Below, piece by piece: positions 1 through 11,940 of a stretch of 64,000 bases of DNA. The DNA is from Nematostella vectensis (lineage: Eukaryota > Cnidaria > Anthozoa > Actiniaria > Edwardsiidae), in the NCBI RefSeq assembly GCF_932526225.1, contig NC_064047.1:4215501-4279500 (forward strand), read 5' to 3'. The position numbers were made by a program, and so were the translations under genes. Below the pieces are notes generated by a model that was given only the letters and a program-made list of their open reading frames with translations, was not told the origin of the DNA and did not search any database. Position 1 is the first letter of the stretch, and each line of letters begins with the position of its first letter.

Positions 1-704
1 ACCCTGATTGGCTGTTGAGCGGTCCGGGTCCTCCTGTAACGACCGCGGTCGTTACAAAAAAATTTCCGGACCGACGACTCACTCGATAAAAACAACAACA
101 CTGTAATAGCGATTTGTTGCCACTTTTCTGCAAGGATGAGTTTCAATAGTTATATTCAGACAGTGAGTTTTATTACATACTTAAGCTTACTTATCTTATT
201 TTTTTTTTCTTCAAAATAATTTTCAATTTTGTTTACCTTTCTTCAGCAGTCGGTTCTGAGAGTTTCGCTGATGTTCATGAAGATTTTGTTCTCATTGACC
301 ATTCAGTGAAATCCAGTTCGTATTTCCACACAATGTTTTTATTCGTTCATGAATTGTTACCAACAATTTTGTGAAATAATTTAGTCCCAAGGACAGGATC
401 AAAAAAAAAATTCACGCATGCGCACTAGAGACAAATTCAATGCAAAGAAATAAAATGGCGGCCCGAAACGTATAAACTCAAGGGGATCTTTGAAGGCTTC
501 TCACACTTATATTATTGGTGTGATTTCCCTTAGCTTCGAAACCTCAAGTGTATAGATAACAACAAATAGTAAGGTCAGCTTCGATTGTACCTGTGTTATC
601 TTCAATAGTGAATAAATCCTCTTATATTGCTTTTTCACGTGTTCGCATCGTGTTAACCTTCGTTGAGTTATCTTCACGAAATTGCGAAATATAAGGTCTT
701 GGCT

Positions 705-1005
705 TCATAGATAAGCACTCGGTTTGTATTCTAGTACGCAAGAGAATTTGTATAGAGATCAAAAAATGGAAAATTAAAGAAAATAGACTTTCTAGCGGAC
801 TCACCTTATTCTTGTCTGTTTTTGGGATCTCTCACTGAGTAGTATGAACCCATTTTACTCATTCGTTTCCATTTCAGCACCCATACAAGACGTATGTATG
901 ACAATAATGAAGTGAGTCCACTATGAAGTCTATTTCCTTTAATTTTCCACTTTTTTATCACTATACAAATTCTATTGCGTACTAGAATACAAACCGAGTG
1001 CTTGG
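705..1005. repeat. Foldback element with long arms
   Basis: The segment beginning AAGCACTCGGTTTGTATTCT near 712 returns as its reverse complement ending near 1003 (AGAATACAAACCGAGTGCTT). The two arms are about 90 bp each with mismatches and flank about 100 bp of unrelated sequence. No ORF of note is present. It is best read as a non-autonomous inverted-repeat transposon; the superfamily cannot be told from the ends. Confidence 0.7.
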
Positions 1006-1488
1006 GTTACCTGTGTTTCCACTCGAATTGATCGTAGTGATGTTTTCTTTCACTCTAATTCTCCACAGACAGTAAGATATATTCACTAAAATACTTCTCT
1101 TGAATGAAGATACATTATGCAGGTAAATTCCTCGAGTAATTTGCGTTTATTTCCCGTATAAAGAGATGATTGCTACCTTTTTTTTCGCAAATAAAATTTC
1201 AGCAAACTTGAAATTGTCGCGCGCGTTGCAAAATCATTATGGTGGGAAATCTTGAGATTGTCATAACACAGGGAGTTTGAAGACGATTTTCCCTAAAGGA
1301 AATATTAACATAAAAGAAAGGATGTTTTATTGTGAAGGTCGGTAAATACGGCGTGAAATGCAATTTTCGATAGTCATTTTACAAATCCACCTATCGAAAA
1401 ATCTTACAAATCGATTATTTCGAGCTTTTGAATTGAGCACTCGTGGCTTGTAAATCCAGAAAGAAGGGTTTCTTCTTTCACTTCAACA

Positions 1489-1639
1489 CAGGTGCGGATC
1501 TAGATTTTCGTTAAAGATGGGTTTGGCTCAGTGACAAAGGGGGGGAGGGGTATTTTTTTTGTTACACATGGCTTTCTGGCAGCCCAAGGGGTGGTGGTTA
1601 AGCCTCGCTACCCCCCCCCCCCCCCTAGATCCGCTACTG
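1489..1639. mobile_element. hAT-like MITE, CAG..GCGGATCTAG family
   Basis: The left end reads CAGGTGCGGATCTAGA and the right end, reverse-complemented, CAGTAGCGGATCTAGG, giving about 14 matching terminal positions around a 151-bp body with a long C run. Ends of this kind are typical of small hAT-related MITEs in invertebrates. Related ends occur at 4823, 7945-9113, 32634-32754 and near 42230. I could not identify a clean 8-bp target duplication. Confidence 0.6.
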
Positions 1640-1693
1640 CAGCAGCATAAGTTTTCCTTCTCGTACAAATATTTTAAAAAGCCCTATAATAAA

Positions 1694-1831
1694 TAACTTA
1701 TTAACCTCGCTTGCTCGGTCCGTACTGAGAAATCTCAGCCCTTGGTCTTTTTGCACAGACCTCGCCTGCGGCGTCGGTCTGTACAAAAAGCCCGCGGGCT
1801 GAGATTTAATAAGCGCTCGGCTAATAAGTAG
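1694..1831. repeat. Hairpin-forming short inverted-repeat element
   Basis: AAATCTCAGCCC near 1730 pairs with GGGCTGAGATTT at 1796-1807. Inside this, TTTTTGCACAGACC pairs with GGTCTGTACAAAAA, leaving a small GC-rich loop near 1762-1775. The outer flanks (AACTTATTAACCTCGC and GCGCTCGGCTAATAAG) are also roughly complementary, so the unit is a nested palindrome of about 138 bp. It is probably a MITE. Confidence 0.6.
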
Positions 1832-2234
1832 TATGTAAAACAATCATACAGACCATAGCCGAGCATGCCGCGCGAGAAGCCCCAAGATAAATGGTATATT
1901 ATATTACTGTGCGACTCAGTTTTTTTCATCACGCGGAAGCCCTGTGATTTCGCCTGCCAGTCCGGTAATCTATGTAACCACGCAGTCTTGACACGGTCGC
2001 CGCCACTCGAGAAAACACCTTCCTCTATCAAACTTCCAAACATCTAAGAAATGGAAAACAATTTTAGAAACTTTTACAGTTAAGGAATCCACAAAGAATC
2101 TTATGCCGGATTTCTCCTCGAACAAACTGTCGTGATCCGTTTTGCCAGGTCTTTATTCCCAAATTATCTGATCGGGTTTCCTGTGAGTTATGACGTCAAA
2201 GTCAACCACGTTCCCCAGTCCTTTTGCCTCACGG

Positions 2235-3245
2235 TCAACCACAGAAATCCCGGACAACGCCAGGGACTTGATTGCGTCGTACACAGTTTTTGACGCAATC
2301 TCTTGAAGAACGAGTTTGACATTGAGTAAGAGTACCACTTATCTTAACTTTGCTAAAGCCCAAAATTTTCTTGAATGCTTTCTTGAAACTCTTGATTCTT
2401 GCGCAATAGACAATGGGATTTACTACCGAAACCAGTAACGCAATGTTCAGTGCTATTGGGCCAAACACCATCAGCTTTTCTTTAAAGATATTTGATACAA
2501 ATATTAAGCCGTAAGTAAACAGCCTTAGGGTAGTTACGATAATAAACAGCGCGCGGACCGAACTAAACTTGAGGCGATTTCGCGGTAGCCCTGTGGTGAT
2601 GTGGTCAGCGGCAATCTGTCTTTGATGACGCCTACTGATTTGCATAATCTTAAAGGAGCAGTAAACAGATGTCAAGACACTTAAGGCCACAACAATCATG
2701 ACAAGATACAAGTTATACGGGGAGAGAGTATCGATGGAGCCTGCTATGTTAAGAAGTATTGGTAACAAACAGGCTGCGGCAATGACGACTGTCAGGCGAC
2801 GTGACGTTACGATCACCAAATGACGTAACGTGTACTTTAACGAGATGTATCTCTCAACGTTAAGAATCGCCAGGATCATGATAGAAACCATGGAATTAGT
2901 TCTTCCGATAAGCATGCTTGCGTCCTCCAGCTCACAGGGTGGTTCTTTCCCTTGCAGGAAAAGTGACTCCTGGGCCACATACAGCGGTTGTGTTATGAGC
3001 CCACTAACTGCATCACTGATTGCCATGGCGCCGAGAATCAAGTTGGACGTGCCACGAAGCGACCTGAACTTGACTAGCGATACAATAACCAAGATATTTA
3101 GAGCAAATGTAAACGGCGCAGTCGCTGCGTTGATGACAAGCGTCTGCAGAGCAAGAGCATGAGTAGTGGTTGCCCCTAGCAACTGTCGCCATGGATACTG
3201 CTCCCTGAAAAGACACCATGGACCATGCAGTTCAGTGAAGTTCAT
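2235..3245 (-). CDS. Class A (rhodopsin-like) G-protein-coupled receptor, orphan, intronless
   Basis: This is a 336-aa seven-transmembrane receptor in a single exon, acting at the plasma membrane and expected to signal through heterotrimeric G proteins. The ATG at 3245 gives a short extracellular N-terminus with an NFT glycosylation site. TM1 carries the LNILV asparagine (about residue 49), TM2 has AISDAVSGL with the conserved Asp, and TM3 ends in ERY, the usual DRY variant. TM7 has NPIVYC, the NPxxY motif. A basic, Cys-containing tail follows (SFKKAFKKIL and several Cys that could be palmitoylated). The first extracellular loop region includes PPCELED, whose Cys likely forms the TM3 disulfide. 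Length and motif order are normal for the family. No ligand can be named; cnidarians have large lineage-specific sets of such intronless receptors. The neighbours are repeats, and nothing ties it to the LRRK gene. Confidence 0.9.
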   Translation of the reverse strand: MNFTELHGPWCLFREQYPWRQLLGATTTHALALQTLVINAATAPFTFALNILVIVSLVKFRSLRGTSNLILGAMAISDAVSGLITQPLYVAQESLFLQGKEPPCELEDASMLIGRTNSMVSIMILAILNVERYISLKYTLRHLVIVTSRRLTVVIAAACLLPILLNIAGSIDTLSPYNLYLVMIVVALSVLTSVYCSFKIMQISRRHQRQIAADHITTGLPRNRLKFSSVRALFIIVTTLRLFTYGLIFVSNIFKEKLMVFGPIALNIALLVSVVNPIVYCARIKSFKKAFKKILGFSKVKISGTLTQCQTRSSRDCVKNCVRRNQVPGVVRDFCG

Positions 3246-5507
3246 CTCTTCGTGCTTCTAAAACTATTGTTAAGCTAGAAACAATGTTATTTGGGCTTTA
3301 TCAAAAACGGCAATAGTCCTGCGATGTTTGTCTTTGTGAGCTTTCTTGGAATCGAGCTCAACACTGTTTTTGTTCGACGACTACTTGTTTTTGCTTTCAA
3401 AGAAATTCTTCGGCCTTTTTTTCTTTGCTGTCAAGCTGTATGTTGACATTTTCTTGCTTACTTAAATTTTGATACTTTGACTATTCGTCACATACACACT
3501 CGATTAATTTCTTTCGACGCCATTGACACGACTTGACAATTTCATTCGAATTTGTCGAATTTTCTACAAGAAGTGGTTTCCTACATTTGGACGATCACTC
3601 ACCCAAACTCAATGTCAAGTGATAACAGCTCTGTTCGATATATCGAAAGCGTTCTTCAGGCACTACCATCTGTCTATTCTCACGATATTTCTTAAACATG
3701 CCAACTTAATGACAAATGATAAACTGACTCTGAGACAACTTGAGAGACATCTTTAGGCAGTGTTTTTTCTGCTCCTTTTTCTAGTGTTTTTCTTTAGTAG
3801 AACGTAAGTAGTTTCGGCGATTTTTTTTTACGTTATTCAAACACATCGATGTACTTTATGAATGTTTATATCAAGCCAAAGGCGAGGAGTTTTGACCATC
3901 TTATTTCCCTGACACCTGCTATTCATCACACACACGTACAAAGAGTGTGAGAGTATTATCGTCAAATGAGCTCACTTGTGTTTCTTCAGTAAAAGACTAT
4001 CTGTCTTTAAAATGACACTATTGAATCAATGGGGGGCCTTGGTTGTGGGTGGGCTTCTTTCTGGTTGCTGTGCCTTACCCACTGAATTCTGTCTGTATCC
4101 GATTTCCGGGTTCTTCTCAGGTTTTCTCCCCTATACTATACAATACATAAAAAAACAATTTCTTATAGTGGCCAAGGCGGCCTCGTGGTGGCTAAACCTG
4201 TGTGGTGCCTTTTTATGCCTTTGACTCGAATTTGCGAGTTGGGTAATATTGTAGCTTCACAAATTTATTCAAAGGGAAAAAAGTTTAGCACAAAAGGATT
4301 AATTTGAGATAGCACACCTTTACATTGAACTATGGGAATTATAAACTATAGAAATGAAAATACGCACAAAAATAGCACAATATTATTCATCATCAAAGAA
4401 TAGATGGTCTCTTCTAGTTGATGTTCCTTGACTTCCTTGATAACTTCCTTACTAAATTAAACAAAAAGAATGCTGTTTTTCTCAATATTTTCTTTATTGT
4501 GCAAAGTAGGAAAGCGGGAATAGGAAGAAAAACAATCTTCTAACTCTATTCCATTAGCTTCTTTCCCTTTTGAGAACCTCTAAAAGCGCAGATTGTCTTA
4601 AATAGTACAGCTGGCTGTCTTGAAATTATGCCGACCTTTCTTCCTGGCATTTTTCAGTTAATGCTTTTCCCATTAAACATTTGCCCAGGGGGCAAACAAC
4701 AACAAAACAACATAAAAGTTTTTAATAAACACAAAATAAGTCATTGAAAGGCTCTTACGAGAGCATAAAGTGAAAAGTTGAACGTTTTAATTATACGTGC
4801 AAACTGTGTTTAAGTGTTTGCAGTAGCGGATCTAGGGGGACGGTTTAGGGGGTTTAACCCCCCCTCCCCCTTATGTGATGCTAAAAAAAACATAGGTTAC
4901 AAAAAAAACTCCCCCCTTTGTCACTTTGGGAAGAGTGTAATATAATATCAACTGGCAATACACTCTTGGGCCGTTATGATTTTTTTAGCATTTTAAGGCG
5001 AAAATGTACGGATGTTCCTGAAATTACGCATTTCCGCAGGGATGCAGTAGCAGACAGACATTTAGTATTTTGATCTTTTAGTGTTTAGAAAGAGCAATCA
5101 GAAAAGTAATTTCCATTATCATTGTTTCCCACCGAAACAAGAAGTAAGAATGCCATCAAATCAAACCACTAGAGAAATCGAAATTTATTCGGGTAATCGG
5201 GTGTTGAGTCATCAGTATTCCAAATGGGTTCAATATTCACACTAAAGTAACTATATTACTTGTATTACCATATCCCTTATCATCGCTCAGGTACATATAA
5301 TATTTTGTACCAAATGATATATAGATGTAAGAACAACCAATTACCACCCATACCATTAAGATGTCGCCAATTTATCATTTTACATCCCTTTTATTAAAAA
5401 AAAAAACACCAAGCAATCAGCTAGTCTTTATGAGCTGGGTTTGTCATTAATCATAGAAATGACGCCTGTTTATCATCTGCATACTACATACACCTATTTC
5501 AAAAAAG

Positions 5508-5759
5508 GTTGTCAGTGCAAATGGCGAATGGCAAATAGTAAATGGCAGTTCTAAACCCGAACGGTGCTTCTGGGTACTAATCATTCGTAAAATTAAAGGT
5601 GTTAAATAAAGTCTAGCAATGTCAGAGACATACATTGATGATCTTTAATGGATAATTGTTTGATTTATCCATACTCTTCAGCATTTAGTAGAAATGAGAC
5701 CCATGGTTCCTTTCGGTCCTAGAGCTGCCAACCGCCATTTGCCGTTTCGCACTGACAAC
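5508..5759. mobile_element. Short inverted-repeat element (GTTGTCAGTGC ends)
   Basis: The left end GTTGTCAGTGCAAATGGCGA matches the reverse complement of the right end (GTTGTCAGTGCGAAACGGCA) over about 20 bp with few mismatches. The body is 252 bp. No coding capacity is seen. It is probably a MITE of undetermined superfamily. Confidence 0.5.
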
Positions 5760-6086
5760 GTTAAATGGTCATAGGCCCACATAAGAGAACCATAATCACC
5801 TCTCCAAGCACTTTTGAAACCCAAAGGTGTTTTTTTTTCGATTGTCGTTTCGTGAGTGAAATTTTTCCGGGGGGGGGGGGGGGGGGGGTCTCTGATAAAA
5901 ATCTGACCACCCCCAAAAGAAACAAAAGAACAAATTTTTCATGACTTTGCAGTATCTCCACGGAAAGTATATTGTCGGATTTGGCTACATACCAGAATTA
6001 TCTAGCTTATGCTAGATGTTTTGTCTGCAAATAGCACGTCTATTGAGAACCGCAAGTGGACCTTCGGCCGTTATGTGTTTGTGTAT

Positions 6087-6117
<31 letters not shown>

Positions 6118-6395
6118 GGGGATACGATCGCACCCCCCACCCCCCTGGGTACGGGCCTCGGGGTTCAGTTTGCGTATCCAAGGACCCTGCCGTAGGAATA
6201 AAGCCAGCCAAATATATAAAAGAGATTTAAAAAGACGCCAACCGTAATAATGGGAAATCGTGCCTTCATATTTGGCTTATATTTCCACTTAAAAAAGATT
6301 TCAATGTAATGTTGCACATGAAGAGCTAAAATGGTCAAAACAGATTTATATCAATCTGTTTTTAAAAGATCTGAATTGTCAAGTTGTTACTAATC

Positions 6396-6467
6396 TAGTA
6401 GCCTACGTGATCCGGTTTCAAAATTCTTACAATAAGAATTTTGAAACCGGATGCACGCAGGCTACTA
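6396..6467. repeat. Near-perfect hairpin, arms of about 34 bp
   Basis: TAGTAGCCTACGTGATCCGG starts one arm; CCGGATGCACGCAGGCTACTA closes the other. The inner arms (GGTTTCAAAATTCTTA and TAAGAATTTTGAAACC) match perfectly around a loop of only three bases. This would fold into a stable stem in RNA or a cruciform in DNA. It may be a minimal MITE. Confidence 0.75.
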
Positions 6468-6822
6468 ATAGAGCACTTTTATATCATAGCCGAATTGAGA
6501 AAGGAGTTGTTTTTGGCCACAAAAAATCATTGAGGAAGCAATCTGTGACCATTTTTCTTATTGAATTTGAACTTGTCAAAAGAATAACCCTAAAGCAAAA
6601 ATAAAAATAAAAAGGTTGTGCACAACTATTGCAATGAGTTTTGATAAACAGGCTATTATTATAATCATCATCATCATTATAGCATGCTTTTCAGACATAA
6701 AACGGAGTTTATGGGAATGTTGATTAGAGTGATTGTAATTTAACGGTTTTGCAAGTCGATAAGCGTGGTCACCTATTTAAAAAGATGATGATTTGGCTAT
6801 AACATGAATCACCGAACCAGGA

Positions 6823-7090
6823 ATAGTCCAGTTTCGAGTTCCACTGTGCCTGCTGGTCATAGGCACCGAGGACGCATAAATACAGTGCAAGACTCGGTTT
6901 CAATTGAATCGATTGCAAATACCAGAGGAATCATGAAGCATTCACAGGTTTGTGCATTGTTTTATTCCAAGTTCCAGAGGATTCTCGCTGGTATGCGCAT
7001 GAAATTTGCCTCAAGTCGAGGCTTACACTGTATTTATGCGTCCTTAGTCTGTAAGTCCAGCGGTCATAGTGGAACTAGAAATTGGGCTAT
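6823..7090. mobile_element. Foldback MITE, family ATAGTCCAGTTTCGA
   Basis: ATAGTCCAGTTTCGAGTTCC at the left is complementary to GGAACTAGAAATTGGGCTAT at the right. Inner parts also pair (GGACGCATAAATACAGTG near 6870 with CACTGTATTTATGCGTCC near 7030). A relative with the same outer ends sits in LRRK intron 2 at 14854-15122, so this is a dispersed family. The ORF across it (6804-7100) is not credited. Confidence 0.65.
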
Positions 7091-7608
7091 TAAACGCTAA
7101 ATTCCACTTTTTTTTAAACTACTCTCATCAGCTCTCATAATCTCCCTCTGATCGAGGCTTTATGCTTTCTTGATGCCGTCTAAAAAGAATTAAAGTATGA
7201 CGCTATTTATAAAGCTAACCAAAACATAACGTCTAGTACAGCAGCTGCCAGCTTGACCGGCCTTTACTCCGAGGTTCAATTAAAAGGAAAAAAAAAATAT
7301 TCCGAGTAACACTGCCGAAAAAAACTCTATCGTTCACAACTTGCCAAGCGCACTAATTCAATTCAAAGCCAAAAAAGCATGTGAATATGACCCCAATAAA
7401 AAAACGCAAACTCAATGTCCGACTCTACCAGATCGATTTTTTTTTTCTAAATACTAATATACTGTTATCAACTTTGAATCTCAGTCATTTACTTCTATTC
7501 TGTGGTTGATTTGCCATTGGTTTTCGTCCACTGGATGTTCGAATAAATTATAAAACAAGACTACATAAATGCCGTGTCTGGTTAAGCAGTACTTTCATAG
7601 ACATATTC

Positions 7609-7893
7609 CAGAGAGCATAAGATAAGAGAGGGACACTTTTTGGTATTACCCGCGCGCCATGTCGATTCCGAATCTGGCTATTTTTAGTAACCACCACCCC
7701 ACCACTGCGCATGAGCGTTTTTTACCCTCCCTACCCCCGCGCTTTGGCATTTACATCTTGTTGTTTGCCGCTGTTTTGTGACTTGAAACCGAAAAAAAAC
7801 CCACCCTTTTTGCACAAATACCATCGAAAATTTCATTCTAGCATCAAGGATACGGGCAATTGCGGTGTAGTACTTCGAGGATTGCAAGATTTC
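7609..7893. repeat. Interspersed repeat family R, copy 1
   Basis: The sequence from AGAGAGCATAAGATAAGAGA through the GCGCGCCATGTCGATTCCG segment to the ATACGGGCAATTGCGG segment recurs inverted at 44862-45128 and in part, inverted, at 9711-9806. The three copies share a conserved outer end (GAGAGCATAAGATAAGA). ORFs in this region on both strands are by-products of the repeat. No terminal inverted repeat is evident, so the class is unknown. Confidence 0.65.
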
Positions 7894-7944
7894 GAAAACG
7901 AGCCTTCATAAAAAATAGAGCAGAAAACCTTGTGCTTCAAACCA

Positions 7945-9113
7945 GTTGCGGATCTAGGATTTAGAAAAGGGGGGTGACTTTTTTGACAGGCTGTCTCGAT
8001 TTTTTTTCCAGATTTTAAGGAATATATATTTCATGTTACAAAATCTTCTACAAAATTTCGAGAATACATTTATTTTCCCTGCTTGTGAAAATAACGTTAC
8101 TTATTGTTTTATAAGTTTTTAATTAGAGAACCAAAAGCATACCAGCTCCTCTTACTACGACTTTACTGGAGGGACACTTAGAAAAGAAGATAACGCCATC
8201 CGCCATGGTTGCGCTGCTATAAAACGACCTCCATTCTGTCGAGCGACACTATTACATATCATATCGTGCAACCCAGCAAATTTTGCAAAAATTTCCCAGT
8301 TTGCGCTTTCTATTTTCAAGTGCAAGTGCATCAATCACAACACAATTTTAAAGAATTCTGCTGGCGAGTTGTCAAAAAAAAAAAAACTGGTGCTGACTTA
8401 GCTATTCCCACATAACCACATGCGTGACAGCCATGTACTTGTGTGTATAAGCTGCTAATAAACTATATATCTATCTATAAACTATCTATCTATCTAACCT
8501 CCTACCGGCTCATCTACGAACTCATATGCCTATGCCCGCGGCAGTTGGTTAAAATATCATTTTTGCCAGGAATTCTTGTATCGCTGTTGCTAAAGCAGTC
8601 GCAGCTTCAGTTTGCTTATCCACTTTACTATGTGCTAGCATGAATTTTCCGGTTGAGCTCCGTCAAGCAAGGTAGGGGGGGAGGGCTCTCTATAAAAGTA
8701 GACGATATGGTGATCGCCCTATCTTTTAGGGCATTCAATTCAACCAACTGCTATAAAATTCTTACGCTTTTGCTATCCATTAGGGGGTATCGCAGGCAGT
8801 GATTTTAGAGCCTGGGATTAGAAATTGCTTCGACCACACCCGATGTGCTATCTTTTAGTGTTAATAATGTTGTTGAAAAGTGCTTTTCTGTTTCGCCAGT
8901 CAGAACATTCTGATTCAAAACACATGCCTTGTTTCGCCTACGTCAGTGGCCTGGCTTACTGTCACGAACTTTGCTTGATTTCCGTCCAGTGAATAGCATC
9001 GCGATACATCCAATTCGGCTATAACAATTTGCAATGATTTATCTTTTGATGTTTAAACGTTGTTTTTTCTTTGCCCAAAAGGGGATCCACCCCTGGATCC
9101 TCCACTGCAAACA
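7945..9113. mobile_element. hAT-like non-autonomous element, about 1.17 kb
   Basis: CAGTTGCGGATCTAGGA at the left and GGATCCTCCACTG at the right (reverse complement CAGTGGAGGATCC) resemble the ends of the MITE at 1489-1639. The interior has no transposase-like ORF; it contains a CTAT microsatellite and AT-rich DNA. The pairing of these two ends as one element is an inference from their sequence and orientation. Confidence 0.4.
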
Positions 9114-9710
9114 TCGTTTTCGCTCTAACTTGCTGCTTCTTCGCGGTTTCTCAACATTCATTATCTTCCTAATGGTCAAACGAAATCTGTAAGTTAGACA
9201 TTAGATGATATTGATTTTTGTGAATATTCCGTTGAATTGAGAAGGAATCCAAGAAAAATACATTTCATATAACTATCCTTGTAGCGAGGGAATGCATTTT
9301 TGTGATGATCAAAGCCAGCAAGCTGAAGTATCTGAGCTTTTGTAATAGTGAGAAAATAAAGAGGGATATATTACTGTACTTCTTTAATGTTGTTGTTATT
9401 ATATTTTATATTATTATGTTGTTATTATACAAGCTGTTCGGTATTTAAATCAAACGCGGAATTACAGCCATTTTATCGCTCGTCGGTTTTTTCTTTCTTC
9501 TTCACTTGACTCCGCCGCTCAGACAAACAAAACAGTCAAACTATTCAGGGATTTAGCTTTCTGTGAGTATATTTGCCAATCTAGTTTACTTATGTTAGAC
9601 TTGTTTTCCTCTTCCGAGTTATTTCACATGATCTCCTTTCATTCCTATCAAGTTGGTAAAACAACACGCAACCCGCGAGGGAGTAGGACAACATAAAAGG
9701 AGCAAATTCT

Positions 9711-9806
9711 CCCGCGCAGTGGTGGTTACTAAAAATAGCCAGATTCGGAATCGACATGGCGCGCGGGTAATACTAAAGTATCCTTCTCTTATCTTATGCT
9801 CTCTTG
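9711..9806. repeat. Interspersed repeat family R, copy 2 (partial, inverted)
   Basis: GTGGTTACTAAAAATAGCCA through GGAATCGACATGGCGCGCGG to TCTTATCTTATGCTCTCTTG matches the reverse complement of the first ~95 bp of the copy at 7609. Confidence 0.65.
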
Positions 9807-10855
9807 ACATATTACAGTATTAGAGCGACAAAACAAACAAGCAAGCTGTTCAAGTCCAACTACAAAACTGTTTTATTCTCGCCCCAGGCCACACGGTCAA
9901 GGGCGCATTGCGTGACATAACATGACATGCCGAAAATGGGTTTTGATTCAAATTCTTTGGTGTTTATCAAAAGAACACCAGGAAGCCACAGCACATCCCT
10001 CCTGTGTACCCTCATCCCCCCCCCCCCTGTACGCACCTGACACCTATTAGCAAAGTAGGAAACCCAACATATGTATCTAATATCTAACCAGTAATATTCA
10101 ACACAGTAACACATTCTTTTTTTATCAAAATCTATTGGAGTGTATAGCTTATATATGTACAAGTTGTCAAACTGATATAAAATGGTGGTTATGCATAATT
10201 GAGTAAACTTAAAATAGTTTTAATCTATCTTTTATCTTAAAATCGTTTTTATATATTCTATCTTTGTACATTATTCACCTGATTTGTAAAAACACGGATA
10301 TTTACAAAAAAAGAGAAGTCAATGGCATTTTTACAAAAATATTTCAAGGACAAAAGGCACTATTACCCACAATGCATCAGTGTTATATTGATTGTCTACT
10401 GGACACGAACGTTATTTAAAAAAACGAAAATAAGTACTTGGAGAAAGATAACAGGTAGTTTAACTAGTGTTCTGAATGGAGAAAAACAACAAGAGTTTCT
10501 AGCCAAAAAGCTACTTTTTACAAACCGAGTTGAAACACGTGTTAAGTTTACCATCACGTAGTTATAATTGAATGAATATGCATCGATAAACGTTTTTTTT
10601 CCAAAGAATTCGAAGCTTTGACATTCTCGGAGGTATAGTCTTCGCTTTTCCTTATTCTATCCCGCCCTGTTGTAGTCCCGTAGCTTTAAACTCGATGCAG
10701 AACGAGTTAGAACAGAAAGAAGAACCGGCTTCTTTATCGTGTTGATGGTTTCAAATCAATGGTCGCTCCAACCAAATGCTGTAAACAAACACAGCTTTTG
10801 CGAAGAACTCCTGTTCTATTCATTCACATAATAGTTGACTTTTTAGTTTCATTCT

Positions 10856-11134
10856 TCAGGAGGAAGGCTTCTCGCATCGCCGTTTTTCGTTTGTTTCAGC
10901 AAACAAATGTTCCTCAGGCTCAGACTGTAAAATGCTTTCGCTTTTCCCGCTCAAATGTTCAACCGGGGACGACATATTTTCGGGATGTTTTCTTTTTCTC
11001 TCGATACGTATGCAACAGTGGGGCGAATAATATCCATCTAGAGAATTCAGGATAAAACACTCTTTTTTGTAGTTAGCCACCAGCTCTTTTTCAATCGAGG
11101 AATGGAAGATTTCCTTGGTGTTTCCTTCGTTCAT
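10856..11134 (-). CDS. Possible small hypothetical protein (92 aa)
   Basis: An ATG at 11134 opens a 92-residue frame rich in Glu, Lys and Ser, ending in RRCEKPSS and a stop. I do not recognise a domain. The composition (charged, few runs of hydrophobic residues) is more protein-like than that of the neighbouring ORFs. About 70 bp upstream lie two convergent ETS-like sites (ACTTCCGGT and ACCGGAAAT, near 11201-11240), as expected of a promoter. No splice evidence or homology is available to me. It could equally be a chance ORF or an exon of a longer gene. Confidence 0.25.
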   Translation of the reverse strand: MNEGNTKEIFHSSIEKELVANYKKECFILNSLDGYYSPHCCIRIERKRKHPENMSSPVEHLSGKSESILQSEPEEHLFAETNEKRRCEKPSS

Positions 11135-11699
11135 GTTTCTGTTGTGGTTTTGTAGTTTTGTCTTCTGTGAAACCCAACACGGATCAAAAGCCGTCTGGGA
11201 ATTTACTTCCGGTTTGCTATACCGCTGACCAACCGGAAATTAAAATAGATATTTATTTTTATTCTTTCTTTTTGCTTTGCACAAAAAAATATAATCCAAA
11301 ATCCAAATTCCTTTTCGAAAAGACGTGTATGTTTTCATGTTCGGGTATAGCAAAATAGTGTTGTTACGGTTATTTCCTTCATTTCCTGTGCTTGTATTGC
11401 AACGCCTTGTCAATTTGTCAAGTGGAAAGATCAAGTAACTTTTTGGGACGGGTGGGTTAACAATATCATATAGCACATAAAAGTATTTATAAAAGCAAAA
11501 AAAGAAATTGGGAAACAAATACTTAGATGTAATAATCTTTATCTGATACGTGTTCTGTTTAAATTTTTGGAATATACAGATGGATAAGTTTTGATTTCTT
11601 TTAATAGTCTATAAAATGCGTTGTCCCCTCCCATGTGAATTATCGTGTTTATCACCTCATTTCGCCCCCGTTTCGATGGGCGCTTATACAGCGTTGGTG
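11135..11699. other. Spacer upstream of the LRRK promoter
   Basis: No gene is supported. It carries the paired ETS-like motifs near 11201-11240 and otherwise AT-rich sequence. The ORFs on both strands here are short and of low complexity. Confidence 0.4.
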
Positions 11700-11940
11700 T
11701 TTGTGCTCGGACGCGTAATATCGTGAAATAATCACGGATTTCTTAGAACACGAATAACAACCTACAAAACCGACGAGTACCTTGACATAGAAGCTGGTCT
11801 GTCCTAAATATCGAGCGGAAACATGGCGGATTTTAGAGGTGAAAGATCGCCACGAGAGAAAATCACAAGACTAGTTCAAACCCTACCTTCGCCTCAAACT
11901 ACATGAAGATAATTCCATTTCTTCCTCAGTTAGAAACACC
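11700..11940 (+). promoter_or_regulatory. Probable LRRK promoter and non-coding first exon with a uORF
   Basis: Around 11820 the sequence AAACATGGCGGATTTTAG resembles the YY1/Kozak-type ATGGCGG context often found at animal transcription starts. The ATG at 11823 opens a 27-codon frame (MADFRGERSPREK...) that ends in TGA before the exon does, so it behaves as an upstream ORF. A consensus donor (ACCAG/GTAAGAAT) lies at 11940/11941. Splicing it to the acceptor before 14161 places an in-frame TAG upstream of the ATG at 14167, which supports that ATG as the LRRK start. The transcription start itself is inferred. Confidence 0.45.

Larger units (their letters stand above)
1..2234. other. Intergenic spacer with inverted-repeat elements
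   Basis: I see no convincing gene here. The short ORFs have no recognisable domain and lie over repeats. The stretch holds a perfect 22-bp palindrome at 35-56 centred on CCGCGG, a foldback element at about 705-1005, a hAT-like MITE at 1489-1639 and a hairpin-forming element at about 1694-1831, each listed separately. The rest is AT-rich unique-looking sequence. Confidence 0.6.
3246..10855. other. Gene-poor spacer rich in transposon remnants
   Basis: No supported gene lies in these 7.6 kb. Short ORFs at 3523-3756, 3976-4224, 6804-7100, 9860-10162 and 10322-10561 have no recognisable domain, and several fall on repeats. It contains a hAT-like end at 4823, a foldback at 5508-5759, long G runs (5868-5889 and 6100-6121, the latter after a GT repeat), a perfect-arm hairpin at 6396-6467, a foldback at 6823-7090, two copies of an interspersed repeat (7609-7893, 9711-9806), a long hAT-like element at 7945-9113 and a short CTAT microsatellite near 8466-8497. 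Confidence 0.6.

Noticed and set aside
6804-7100. 98-codon plus-strand frame
   Set aside because: It coincides with a foldback MITE (6823-7090).
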